From NCBI GenBank assembly GCA_937915835.1, contig CALGHA010000053.1:1-38142 (forward strand): a stretch of 38,142 nt of DNA. The letters run 5' to 3'. A program made the position numbers and the translations under genes. The DNA is from an uncultured Fretibacterium sp. (lineage in GTDB: Bacteria > Synergistota > Synergistia > Synergistales > Aminobacteriaceae). Positions within the stretch are counted from its first letter, which is position 1; every line of letters begins with the position of its first letter. A model generated the notes under the pieces. That model searched no databases and was not told the DNA's origin. It was given only the letters and a program-made list of their open reading frames with translations. Below are positions 1 through 7,027 of this stretch, piece by piece.

Positions 1-70
1 ATGTTAATAATTTCCCTTCATGAAAAATTTTTGAGTATCATAGCATAGAGAATTTCGGTGCAAAGTAAAC

Positions 71-98
71 TTGTCATGAAAAATTTTTGCGTTATGAT
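71..98 (+). promoter_or_regulatory. Promoter of the CBS/DHH/nucleotidyltransferase gene
   Basis: A -35 hexamer TTGTCA (71-76), a 16-nt spacer and a -10 hexamer TATGAT (93-98) stand 41 nt before the ATG at 140. The spacer carries AAAAATTTTT, part of a 16-bp sequence that also occurs at 18-33. The ribosome binding site is GAGAGAAG (129-136), close to the ATG. Confidence 0.6.
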
Positions 99-139
99 TT
101 TCTCATCCCTAACTATATTAATTTATCGAGAGAAGAAAA

Positions 140-2773
140 ATGCATTTAATCACAAGCCATCTTAATACAGATTTTGACTCACTAGCAAGCATGATAGCAA
201 TTCAGAAATTATATCCTGATGCCGTAATCTGCCCTCCAGGTTCAATGAGCCGAAAAGTCCGCGATTTCATGTCCAAGCGCGGTCGGCAGTGGGCACAAAA
301 AATTCTTAAGCCCAAGAAAATCCCGTTAGACGAAGTTACGTTAATGGTCGTTGTCGATACTCGCTCACGTTCAAGAATTGGCCCATTCGCAGCACTAGCA
401 GGCCGTCAAGATGTCGCAGTTCACGTTTACGATCATCATCCTCAAACTCAAGATGACATTCCAGCCGAAGAATTTATTTATGAGCCAATCGGAGCCGCTA
501 CAACAATGATACTTGAGCATTTACTGAACGAGCGCAAGGAAATTACTCCCGATGAAGCTACGTTATTCGCGCTTGGAATTTACGACGACACTGGAGCAAT
601 GACCTTTGAGACTACGACTGAACGCGATATTGCGGCAATAAGTTATCTGCGTGAACTTGGAGCTGACTTGTCAGGAATTCTTTCACAGGTTGAGACTGAT
701 ATGTCGGCTGATGATAGAAAATTGCTTGACGATTTAGCCGAGAATGCTCGCGAAAAATATATTAACGGCGCAAAAGTTTATTTAACATGGGCAGAAACTG
801 AGAATTACGTTCAGGGGCTTTCAGTTTTCGTCAACAAGCTCAAGGAATATTGCGACTCTCACGTTACAATCGCTGTTGTGAATAACGGCGGCAAAAAGAT
901 TAACATTATAGCCCGAAGCGTCGAAAACGTTTTGAACGTCAAAGAGTTTCTTGAACCTTACGGAGGAAGCGGACATATTCAGGCCGGAAGCGCAACACTC
1001 ACAGACAGGAACGCTCAAGAATTGCTTGACGAGATCGAGCAAAGATTACACGGAGCAATTCCCCAGATGATGAAAGTCTCGGACATTATGACTTCGCCGG
1101 TTATCGCCGTTGGAGTTGACGCAAGAGTTGATGAGGGCTATCGAACTATGCTGAGATTTGGCGTGAAATCTTTACCCGTAATAAGCTCTGACGGTGAAGT
1201 TGTCGGAATGATGACGCGTAAGGACTTAGACAAGGCACATTTACACGGACTTGACCGCGCTCAAATTTCGGATTTCATGACACAGGGAATTATCAGCCTA
1301 GCTTCAGAAGCATCGATTGATGAAGCTCACAGAATGATGGCAACTTACGGTTTCGAGAAAATGCCTGTGCTTGACGACAACGGAAAACTCGTAGGAACTC
1401 TTTCACGTGCGGATTTATTGAAGGCTCTCTATCATTCCGGCCAATTCGCAGGTGAGGACACTTCACGGGATTCAACGGGCTTCTTATGGGTTGAGAACGT
1501 TGCGCACCTCATGGAAGACGCTTTCAGCCTGAAAACTTTATCTCTCTTGCGTCGTGTCGGTGCAAAAGCTCAGGAGCTCGGAATGCGGGCTTATCTTGTC
1601 GGCGGAACAGTACGCGATATCTTAATGGGAGTTCATAACGTCGATATTGATATTTCTGTTGAGGGCGATGCTGAGAAACTCGTAACATCATGGAACGAAC
1701 CGGGCTGCCGAACGGCTTTACATGGACGCTACAAGACAGGGACAATAATTTTTCCTGACGGCGAGAAAGTTGACGTAGCTACAGCGAGACGGGAATTTTA
1801 CGAATATGCCGCCGCAACTCCGACAGTTCAGAACAGCTCACTTCGACAGGATTTAGGCCGCCGGGATTTCACGGTTAATGCAATGTCAATCTCACTCAGC
1901 GAGGACGATTGGGGAACTCTGACTGACAACTTCGGAGGACGAGGAGACCTCAAGGATAAATTGTTGAAGATTTTGCATAACTTGAGCTTTGTAGAGGATC
2001 CTTCAAGAGTTTTACGCGGAATTAGACTTGAGCAGAGATTAAACATGAGCTTTGAGGATAACACGTTCAGACTGCTTAAGAGTGCTGTGAAGGGCGGCTT
2101 GCTTGAGCTTTTATCGACTACAAGAGTTCGTGCGGAGCTTGAGTTATTCTGCAAGGAAGCGTGCTTCAGAAAAATTGTGATGAGAATGATGGATTTAGGC
2201 GTTTGGGAAGGATTATTTCCGGGCGTTAAGGTCACTAGCGATGCCGAACAAAGATTGCATGTTATGGAACATATCATTAAACACGTTCAGGCTCACGGGA
2301 TTGACTTTAAGGGCATGGAATGGCTCATAAAAATGGCAGTCGTCTTCACGGAGTCCAAACCTGAGGTAAGATTTTCCGCAATGGACAGGTTAAATCTTAA
2401 TCCCAACGAACGAGACCAACTCACGAAATGTTTTCAGCAATGGCCGAACGTCGAAAAGTTCTGCTCAAGCCGTAAGAACACGAAAAATTCGGAAGCATAT
2501 TTATTCTTCAAGGATTACGGCCCCGTCCCGTTAATATACTGGACAACTTGCTTAAAATCTCCTGACGCTCGAAGATTAATAATCGAACACATGGAACTCT
2601 GGATGAGCTTCAAGGGAGAATACACAGGCAAGGACTTACAGGCTCTCGGCTTGAAGGGAAAATCAATCGGCGACGCGTTAAACCAAATCAAACTCGCAAT
2701 AATCGACGGCGAAATTAATAATCATGACGACGAGATAAGATTTGTGAACGAGAAAATTTTACAGCAAGCATAA
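140..2773 (+). CDS. DHH-CBS-poly(A) polymerase fusion: tRNA nucleotidyltransferase, probably A-adding
   Basis: This 877-aa multidomain protein joins three modules. Residues 1-310 are a DHH phosphoesterase domain, with NTDFDS near residue 9, D98-H99-H100 and a DHHA1-type GGSGH motif near 275. Residues 310-430 are two CBS domains. From about 475 onward is a class II nucleotidyltransferase head with LVGGTVRD near 485, the metal-binding DIDI near 500 and RRDFTVNAMS, followed by the RNA-binding helical part. Relatives with this architecture in Aquifex, cyanobacteria and Deinococcus-type bacteria add the terminal A of CCA, while a partner adds CC. A second, simpler enzyme of the class lies at 5133-6419, so such a division of labour is plausible here, but the sequence alone does not prove it. 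The DHH part could act as a nanoRNase or 3'-phosphatase, and the CBS pair probably senses adenine nucleotides. ATG 140 has a promoter and RBS. Motifs are intact and the length is normal for the family. Confidence 0.9.
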   Translation: MHLITSHLNTDFDSLASMIAIQKLYPDAVICPPGSMSRKVRDFMSKRGRQWAQKILKPKKIPLDEVTLMVVVDTRSRSRIGPFAALAGRQDVAVHVYDHHPQTQDDIPAEEFIYEPIGAATTMILEHLLNERKEITPDEATLFALGIYDDTGAMTFETTTERDIAAISYLRELGADLSGILSQVETDMSADDRKLLDDLAENAREKYINGAKVYLTWAETENYVQGLSVFVNKLKEYCDSHVTIAVVNNGGKKINIIARSVENVLNVKEFLEPYGGSGHIQAGSATLTDRNAQELLDEIEQRLHGAIPQMMKVSDIMTSPVIAVGVDARVDEGYRTMLRFGVKSLPVISSDGEVVGMMTRKDLDKAHLHGLDRAQISDFMTQGIISLASEASIDEAHRMMATYGFEKMPVLDDNGKLVGTLSRADLLKALYHSGQFAGEDTSRDSTGFLWVENVAHLMEDAFSLKTLSLLRRVGAKAQELGMRAYLVGGTVRDILMGVHNVDIDISVEGDAEKLVTSWNEPGCRTALHGRYKTGTIIFPDGEKVDVATARREFYEYAAATPTVQNSSLRQDLGRRDFTVNAMSISLSEDDWGTLTDNFGGRGDLKDKLLKILHNLSFVEDPSRVLRGIRLEQRLNMSFEDNTFRLLKSAVKGGLLELLSTTRVRAELELFCKEACFRKIVMRMMDLGVWEGLFPGVKVTSDAEQRLHVMEHIIKHVQAHGIDFKGMEWLIKMAVVFTESKPEVRFSAMDRLNLNPNERDQLTKCFQQWPNVEKFCSSRKNTKNSEAYLFFKDYGPVPLIYWTTCLKSPDARRLIIEHMELWMSFKGEYTGKDLQALGLKGKSIGDALNQIKLAIIDGEINNHDDEIRFVNEKILQQA

Positions 2774-2794
2774 AAATATAACATGTTCTATTTT
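2773..2794. promoter_or_regulatory. 22-bp near-palindrome, candidate operator upstream of ctc
   Basis: An inverted repeat with core AACATGTT, flanked outward by one non-matching base on each side and then AAAATA/TATTTT. It begins at the last base of the preceding stop codon and ends 12 nt before the ctc -35 box. The exact reverse complement of all 22 bases is found at 33724-33745 upstream of uvrB. Two exact 22-mers in 38 kb with palindromic symmetry point to a protein binding site. The regulator is unknown; LexA is the guess from uvrB. Confidence 0.65.
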
Positions 2795-2806
2795 CTCGAT
2801 GATTTT

Positions 2807-2834
2807 TTGCGGAGATAATAAAACTTGCTATAAT
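2807..2834 (+). promoter_or_regulatory. Promoter of ctc-pth
   Basis: TTGCGG (2807-2812), a 16-nt spacer and a consensus TATAAT (2829-2834) precede the ctc ATG at 2872. The RBS is AAGGGAAG, about 11 nt from the ATG. Confidence 0.65.
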
Positions 2835-2871
2835 TACGCATATTTTCAAACACGAAGGGAAGTAGTTAATC

Positions 2872-3543
2872 ATGGCTGACATAGTAACGTTAGTGATGGA
2901 GTCCCGTGAGAAGACGGGTAAGGGCGAAAATGGAAGGCTCAGACGTTCGGGGTTTGTTCCTTGCATAATTTACGGGCCGGAAATTCCGGAGAACATCAAA
3001 GGCAAAGTGAACATGCGCGAGATTGAGAGAATTTTAGCCGGACGCTGGGAATCAACACGCTTAAACGTAAAATTACCGGATGGACGCGAGGAGCTTTGCT
3101 TAATCCGTGAGGCTCAGAGACATCCTTTGACCGATATGCCGCTTCACATTGACTTCCTGCATTTAGTGAGAGGCAGAAAAATTACCGTTAATATTCCTGT
3201 TGAGATTACCGGCCGCGACGCTTCACAGGGTATTAAGGACGGCGGAGTTCTTGAGAACGTTCATGAGCTTGAAGTTGAGACGTTGCCTATGAGCATTCCT
3301 GACGTAATCACGGTTGACGTTTCCAGCTTGAACATCGGCGACGCAATTCACGTGAAAGATTTAGCATTGCCTGAGAACGTTACGGCACTCGCTGATCCTG
3401 ATGAAGTTGTTGCTATCGTTGTAACTTCACGCGGAGTTGAGGACGCTGAACCTGAAGCCGAAGAGACCTCAGCCGCTGACGTTGAAGTTGTTGCGAAGGG
3501 TAAAGCCGCTAAGGAAGGCGACGAGGAAGAGGATAAAAAGTAA
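2872..3543 (+). CDS. ctc: 50S ribosomal protein L25/general stress protein Ctc
   Basis: The 223-aa protein has the two-domain TL5/Ctc layout. An N-terminal L25 domain (about residues 5-95) contains the GRLRRSGFVPCIIYGPE segment, and binds 5S rRNA in the family. A C-terminal beta-rich domain (100-190) contains IPVEITGRDASQGIKDGGVLE and LNIGDAIHVKDLALPE. The last 35 residues form an acidic and lysine-rich tail, common in longer Ctc proteins. It is followed after 7 nt by pth, a widespread pairing, so the two are probably co-transcribed from the promoter at 2807-2834. The palindrome just upstream suggests regulated expression. The alternative symbol is rplY. Confidence 0.93.
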   Translation: MADIVTLVMESREKTGKGENGRLRRSGFVPCIIYGPEIPENIKGKVNMREIERILAGRWESTRLNVKLPDGREELCLIREAQRHPLTDMPLHIDFLHLVRGRKITVNIPVEITGRDASQGIKDGGVLENVHELEVETLPMSIPDVITVDVSSLNIGDAIHVKDLALPENVTALADPDEVVAIVVTSRGVEDAEPEAEETSAADVEVVAKGKAAKEGDEEEDKK

Positions 3544-3550
3544 ATTCATC

Positions 3551-4114
3551 ATGAAACTCATAGCCGGCTTAGGTAATCCAGGAGAACAATACGCTTTCAC
3601 CAGGCATAACATGGGCTGGCTATGCGTTGATTTTTTCGCGGTTAATCATGATTTCGGTCGTCCACAAGAAAAATTTCATGCTGAGTTCTGGAAGTCAGGC
3701 GACGTAATTTTTCTCAAGCCTTTAACTTTCATGAACTCAAGCGGTCTTGCGATAAGTGAAGCCGTAAATTTTTACAAGATTGACTTGAATGACATATTAA
3801 TAATTTATGATGATATGGCGTTACCATTTGGAAAGTTACGAATGCGCGCGCAAGGTTCAGCTGGAGGCCATAACGGATTAATCTCAATAATCGGAGCATT
3901 AGGAGATTTACACGTTCCAAGACTGAGAATAGGCATCGGAAAAGCACCGTCGAGCATGATAAATTACGTTTTAGGCCATTTCGACGACAATGAACGCGAG
4001 AAACTCCCGAAAATTCTTGAACACGCTGAACATGCAATTGATACGTGGCTCAAGAATGACATTCAACATGCCATGACAATTGTGAATGCAGAGCAAAACA
4101 CGGAAGTAAATTAG
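3551..4114 (+). CDS. pth: Peptidyl-tRNA hydrolase
   Basis: The 187-aa enzyme cleaves the ester bond of peptidyl-tRNA released by stalled ribosomes and so recycles tRNA. Family motifs are present: GLGNPG at residues 6-11, the catalytic histidine in TRHNMGW (H19), FLKPLTFMNSSG, YDDMALPFGKLRMR and GSAGGHNGL. The reading frame extends upstream inside ctc, but the ATG at 3551 gives the canonical N terminus MKLIAGLGNPG and lies 7 nt after the ctc stop. A purine-rich GAGGAAGAGG inside the end of ctc may serve as RBS, suggesting translational coupling. The 3' end overlaps the convergent Stealth-type gene by 4 nt, leaving no room for a terminator. Confidence 0.95.
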   Translation: MKLIAGLGNPGEQYAFTRHNMGWLCVDFFAVNHDFGRPQEKFHAEFWKSGDVIFLKPLTFMNSSGLAISEAVNFYKIDLNDILIIYDDMALPFGKLRMRAQGSAGGHNGLISIIGALGDLHVPRLRIGIGKAPSSMINYVLGHFDDNEREKLPKILEHAEHAIDTWLKNDIQHAMTIVNAEQNTEVN

Positions 4115-5136
4115 ATCTCGAACTCCGATTTTTCCGGCAAAACCTCGTTATAAACCTGCTGGAATTTACGCGATAACTCTTCAAAGTCAGCGTGATTTAA
4201 ATTTTCACCGTCATTAATGCAGATAACTTTATGCCTGTGAAGTTTTATATCGTCAAAAGCTAGTGTTATGCAATGCGGCGATTTCGTCTTTTTGTAGTAT
4301 GACGCTGAGAAATTAGGACTTCGCTGATAAAATTTTCCCTCTGCAATCTGCCAGTATTTTACAAGCCAGGGATTTACATCTGAACGATCTCGAAAACGAT
4401 GACTTGAAGTAAGCTCCAGTTGTTCAGCCTCTTTTTCCCAGACTTCAATAAATGACGACTTCAAGAATGAAATCACCGAATGACTTTCATAAAATCCCGT
4501 GTAACATCTGAACGGAAGCAGTAAGAAAGTTTTCATCAAGTTCTTTATCCCGCAGCGTAAATTAATCCATTTTGGCCAGTGTGATTTGAATTGACGCATA
4601 AAGTTAAAATTTTGGTTAATTACGTGAATATCATTGAATATTACGTTGCCTATACCGAAACGGTTCATTTTCACAGGGGCGATATTCAGCGCAGTGCATT
4701 CACATGGAAGGTTATTCACAAAGAAATCTTCAGGACTAACAGGGGCATTCAGGAACATATCATCATTGAAATATACAAATTGTTCGGATAAATCTTTTAT
4801 TCTGAACATGTTTAACTCTATCGCTCTTGAATTGAAAGTCGGGAGCCATTTTTCAGGCATAAAGTCCTCGTGTTTGACAAAATTTAATTTCTTGCAGTCA
4901 AGATCTAGCCAGCTCGGAACTTGTCCACATGTGATAAAGTGAATTTTTCTTACCCATGAAGCATATTTTTCCACTGCTCGGAACCAATAACGTAAGATAC
5001 CCCAATCCCTGAAGCGTTCCTCTCCGAATTTTATCGATGAGCGTCTTTCATCTTCAATGTAAGAAGCCTTTAATTTCTGCCATTCCGGATCGAACCCGTC
5101 AACCCATGTAATTACAAAGTCAATTTCATTGTTCAT
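4111..5136 (-). CDS. Stealth-family sugar-1-phosphate transferase (capsule/exopolysaccharide)
   Basis: The 341-aa protein has the conserved regions of the Stealth family, bacterial enzymes related to the GlcNAc-1-phosphotransferase catalytic core that transfer hexose-1-phosphate to build phosphodiester-linked capsule polymers. Region CR1 is DFVITWVDGFDPEW (residues 6-19). CR2 spans about 41-150, with RFRDWGILRYWFRAVEKYA, VRKIHFITCGQVPSWL and the acidic FNDDMFL (123-129). A histidine/arginine-bearing SSHRFRDRSDVNPW segment follows further on. The start overlaps the stop of the upstream nucleotidyltransferase gene by 4 nt (ATGA), so the two are translationally coupled although unrelated in function. 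No other polysaccharide genes lie nearby. The acceptor sugar cannot be inferred. Confidence 0.85.
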   Translation of the reverse strand: MNNEIDFVITWVDGFDPEWQKLKASYIEDERRSSIKFGEERFRDWGILRYWFRAVEKYASWVRKIHFITCGQVPSWLDLDCKKLNFVKHEDFMPEKWLPTFNSRAIELNMFRIKDLSEQFVYFNDDMFLNAPVSPEDFFVNNLPCECTALNIAPVKMNRFGIGNVIFNDIHVINQNFNFMRQFKSHWPKWINLRCGIKNLMKTFLLLPFRCYTGFYESHSVISFLKSSFIEVWEKEAEQLELTSSHRFRDRSDVNPWLVKYWQIAEGKFYQRSPNFSASYYKKTKSPHCITLAFDDIKLHRHKVICINDGENLNHADFEELSRKFQQVYNEVLPEKSEFEI

Positions 5137-6419
5137 AAGTAAAACGTCTCCTCAAAAAATTTCAGCAACTCGTCATGAGTATTATTAACTTTTTCGTCAA
5201 CAACAGCTTCAAGCAAAAAGTTCAACGCCCGGCCAATTTCCCGCCCTTCAAGCCCCAGCGCAATCATATCATGACCGTTTACGGCTAAATCCCTGAGCTT
5301 AAGGCAATTATTCTCGTCTTCAACTTCATGCAATAATCTTTCAGCTTCATTATATTTTTCCCATTCTTGAGCGTTAAAGACATGTCCAGCCAGGTCATAG
5401 CCTTGAAACTCACGAAGAATTTTTACGTTCTCAAGCCCGAATTTCATTATCATTCGTCGCACGCATTTTTTACTCACAGGAAAACTCACACAATGTTTAG
5501 CCACGAGAAAATTTATAGTCTCGCGAGTTTTATTGTCAAATCGTAATCGCTCCATAATTTTATCGGCGACTTCAGCGCTTTTTAAGTCATGACCGTAAAA
5601 ATGCCCTTGTCCGTCAGGGCCCATGAAGAAGCATTCAGGTTTAGCAATGTCGTGAAATAGCGAAGTCCAGCGCATAACCGGAGAATTGCTTGAACTGGCT
5701 AAAACTTTGAGAGTGTGAGCGAACACATCTAGATAGTGATGTGAATTATGCTGTTCAAAGCCGACCATTGGGGAAATTTCGGGAATAATCACAGCAATTA
5801 CATCATGAAAATCTTGCAAAACTTTTTCAGCGTTGATGCCGCAAATAATTTTCGAGAGTTCCTTCTGCAATCTTTCAGGAGCAACGTAGCTTAATAATCC
5901 GGCCAATTCATGAATAGCCTGTGAAGTTTCAGCCTCAATGTCGAAGCCGAATGTTGAAGCAAATCTTAATCCCCGCAAAATTCTCAACGGGTCTTCCTGA
6001 AAGCGAGCATGAATATCTTCAACGCCGCGAATAATTTTGTTCCTGATGTCCGCAGTTCCTCCGAAATAGTCAATAATTCCCTCCGAAGGGTGATAAGCCA
6101 TCGCGTTAATCGTGAAGTCCCTGTGTGATAAGTCATCTTTGAGAGTTTGCGCGCCGTCCCTGAACGTTGTAACTTCGAGGCCATAATCAACATCATCAAC
6201 GAGGACTAAGACAGTTCCGTGTTTTTCGCCTGAGCCTATTGTCCGGTAATCGAATAAACTTTCGAGTTCTTGAACGCTTGCATTCGTGGCGATATCATAA
6301 TCATCGGGCTTAATATTCATCAGGGAGTTTCTGACACAACCGCCGACAAGAAAGGCCTGATATTTATTCCGGTTAAGAGTGTCAATAATTTCTAAAGCAG
6401 ATTGATAATGTTTTGTCAT
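5133..6419 (-). CDS. cca: tRNA nucleotidyltransferase (CCA- or CC-adding) with HD domain
   Basis: This 428-aa class II enzyme repairs or builds the 3' CCA of tRNA. Visible motifs are FLVGGCVRNSLM near residue 25, the catalytic DDYDIATNA, HRDFTINAMAYHP, the linker EDPLRILRGLRFA and RLQKELSKI. An HD-type segment follows, with FAHTLKVL and RWTSLFHDIAKPECFF. The open frame runs upstream into the tRNA-Leu gene, so the longer start is rejected. ATGs at 6425 and 6419 are possible. A TTGTAT-N17-TATTAT promoter on this strand (6427-6455) would start transcription at or next to the A of the 6419 ATG, and no Shine-Dalgarno is seen, so a leaderless mRNA is inferred. CC- versus CCA-adding activity cannot be told by eye; the 877-aa homologue at 140-2773 makes CC-adding possible. 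Confidence 0.88.
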   Translation of the reverse strand: MTKHYQSALEIIDTLNRNKYQAFLVGGCVRNSLMNIKPDDYDIATNASVQELESLFDYRTIGSGEKHGTVLVLVDDVDYGLEVTTFRDGAQTLKDDLSHRDFTINAMAYHPSEGIIDYFGGTADIRNKIIRGVEDIHARFQEDPLRILRGLRFASTFGFDIEAETSQAIHELAGLLSYVAPERLQKELSKIICGINAEKVLQDFHDVIAVIIPEISPMVGFEQHNSHHYLDVFAHTLKVLASSSNSPVMRWTSLFHDIAKPECFFMGPDGQGHFYGHDLKSAEVADKIMERLRFDNKTRETINFLVAKHCVSFPVSKKCVRRMIMKFGLENVKILREFQGYDLAGHVFNAQEWEKYNEAERLLHEVEDENNCLKLRDLAVNGHDMIALGLEGREIGRALNFLLEAVVDEKVNNTHDELLKFFEETFYL

Positions 6420-6426
6420 GCGCATA

Positions 6427-6467
6427 ATAATATAAATCTTGACGCAAAAATACAAGTGGGATAAAAT
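6427..6467. promoter_or_regulatory. Overlapping divergent promoters for the tRNA cluster and cca
   Basis: On the plus strand, TTGACG (6439-6444), a 17-nt spacer and TAAAAT (6462-6467) drive the tRNA genes, with a start expected near 6474. On the minus strand, TTGTAT (6455-6450), a 17-nt spacer and TATTAT (6432-6427) drive cca. The two -35 elements lie within each other's promoter, so polymerase should not occupy both at once. Confidence 0.6.
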
Positions 6468-6482
6468 ATCACTCGTGTTTTC

Positions 6483-6569
6483 GCCGGGCTGGTGGAATGG
6501 TAGACACACGGGACTTAAAATCCCGAGGGCGTAAAGTCCGTGAGGGTTCAAATCCCTCGTCCGGCACCA
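6483..6569 (+). tRNA. tRNA-Leu (anticodon UAA)
   Basis: The 87-nt cloverleaf has a 7-bp acceptor stem (GCCGGGC with GTCCGGC, one G-U pair). The anticodon loop CTTAAAA (6514-6520) carries TAA at 6516-6518. The class II variable arm is GGGCGTAAAGTCC-like, and the T loop TTCAAAT is closed by GAGGG/CCCTC. The 3' CCA is encoded. It is the first tRNA after the strong promoter. Confidence 0.96.
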
Positions 6570-6582
6570 TGAAACACAAAAT

Positions 6583-6659
6583 CGCGGGGTGGAGCAGTTT
6601 GGAAGCTCGTCGGGCTCATAACCCGAAGGTCAATGGTTCAAATCCATTCCCCGCCACCA
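6583..6659 (+). tRNA. Initiator tRNA-fMet (anticodon CAU)
   Basis: The 77-nt tRNA has the initiator hallmark of three G-C pairs (GGG/CCC) at the base of the anticodon stem around the loop CTCATAA, and position 1 (C) is unpaired with position 72. Here position 72 is C, so the mismatch is C1-C72 rather than the usual C1-A72. The T arm AATGG/CCATT is intact and CCA is encoded. It lies 13 nt after tRNA-Leu. Confidence 0.93.
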
Positions 6660-6671
6660 AGTTTTAATTAT

Positions 6672-6748
6672 GGCGGTATAGCTCAGTTGGCTAGAGCACG
6701 CGGTTCATACCCGCGTTGTCCCCGGTTCGAATCCAGGTGCCGCCACCA
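6672..6748 (+). tRNA. Elongator tRNA-Met (anticodon CAU)
   Basis: The 77-nt tRNA has acceptor GGCGGTA pairing with TGCCGCC, and anticodon stem CGCGG/CCGCG around the loop TTCATAC. CCA is encoded. All seven acceptor pairs form (one is U-G), so it is not an initiator. The acceptor and D arm look like elongator Met rather than lysidine-modified tRNA-Ile2, but a CAU anticodon alone cannot exclude Ile2. The T stem has one C-A mismatch (CCCGG/CCAGG). Confidence 0.88.
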
Positions 6749-6968
6749 TAACTTTCAAAATCTTTCAGGGTATTAAAATACAGAATACAGAAATTAGAAG
6801 AACTTCCGTGTATTATAAGATAATGAGTTTTCACAGTCTGTATCATTGACTATAACAATAGTAACTCTGTAAAATATAAATGTAAATATGGAAAAATGCA
6901 GCAGTATCAACTTCACGGATTAATAGCCTTCTTGGAATTAGTTTGCATGTTTCCTTACATTCACACTT

Positions 6969-7012
6969 TATTCTAAATCAATAGCATACACGTATAATAA
7001 AATTATGGGAGG
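6969..7012 (+). promoter_or_regulatory. Probable promoter and RBS of the TIR-NACHT gene
   Basis: A consensus TATAAT (6993-6998) is preceded 18 nt upstream by a poor -35 (TATTCT, 6969-6974). GGGAGG (7007-7012) is the only good Shine-Dalgarno, but it is 15 nt from the ATG at 7028. The weak -35 may mean regulated expression. The rest of the 279-nt gap after the tRNAs shows no gene or clear repeat. Confidence 0.45.
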
Positions 7013-7027
7013 AAAATTATCGCGGTT

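Noticed and set aside
6420..6551. Upstream extension of the cca frame to a 472-aa protein
   Set aside because: The first 40 codons are the antisense of tRNA-Leu and its promoter; the family N terminus begins at MTKHYQ.
6672..6748. tRNA-Ile2 (lysidine) for the third tRNA
   Set aside because: The acceptor and D arm fit elongator tRNA-Met better; a CAU anticodon alone is not decisive.
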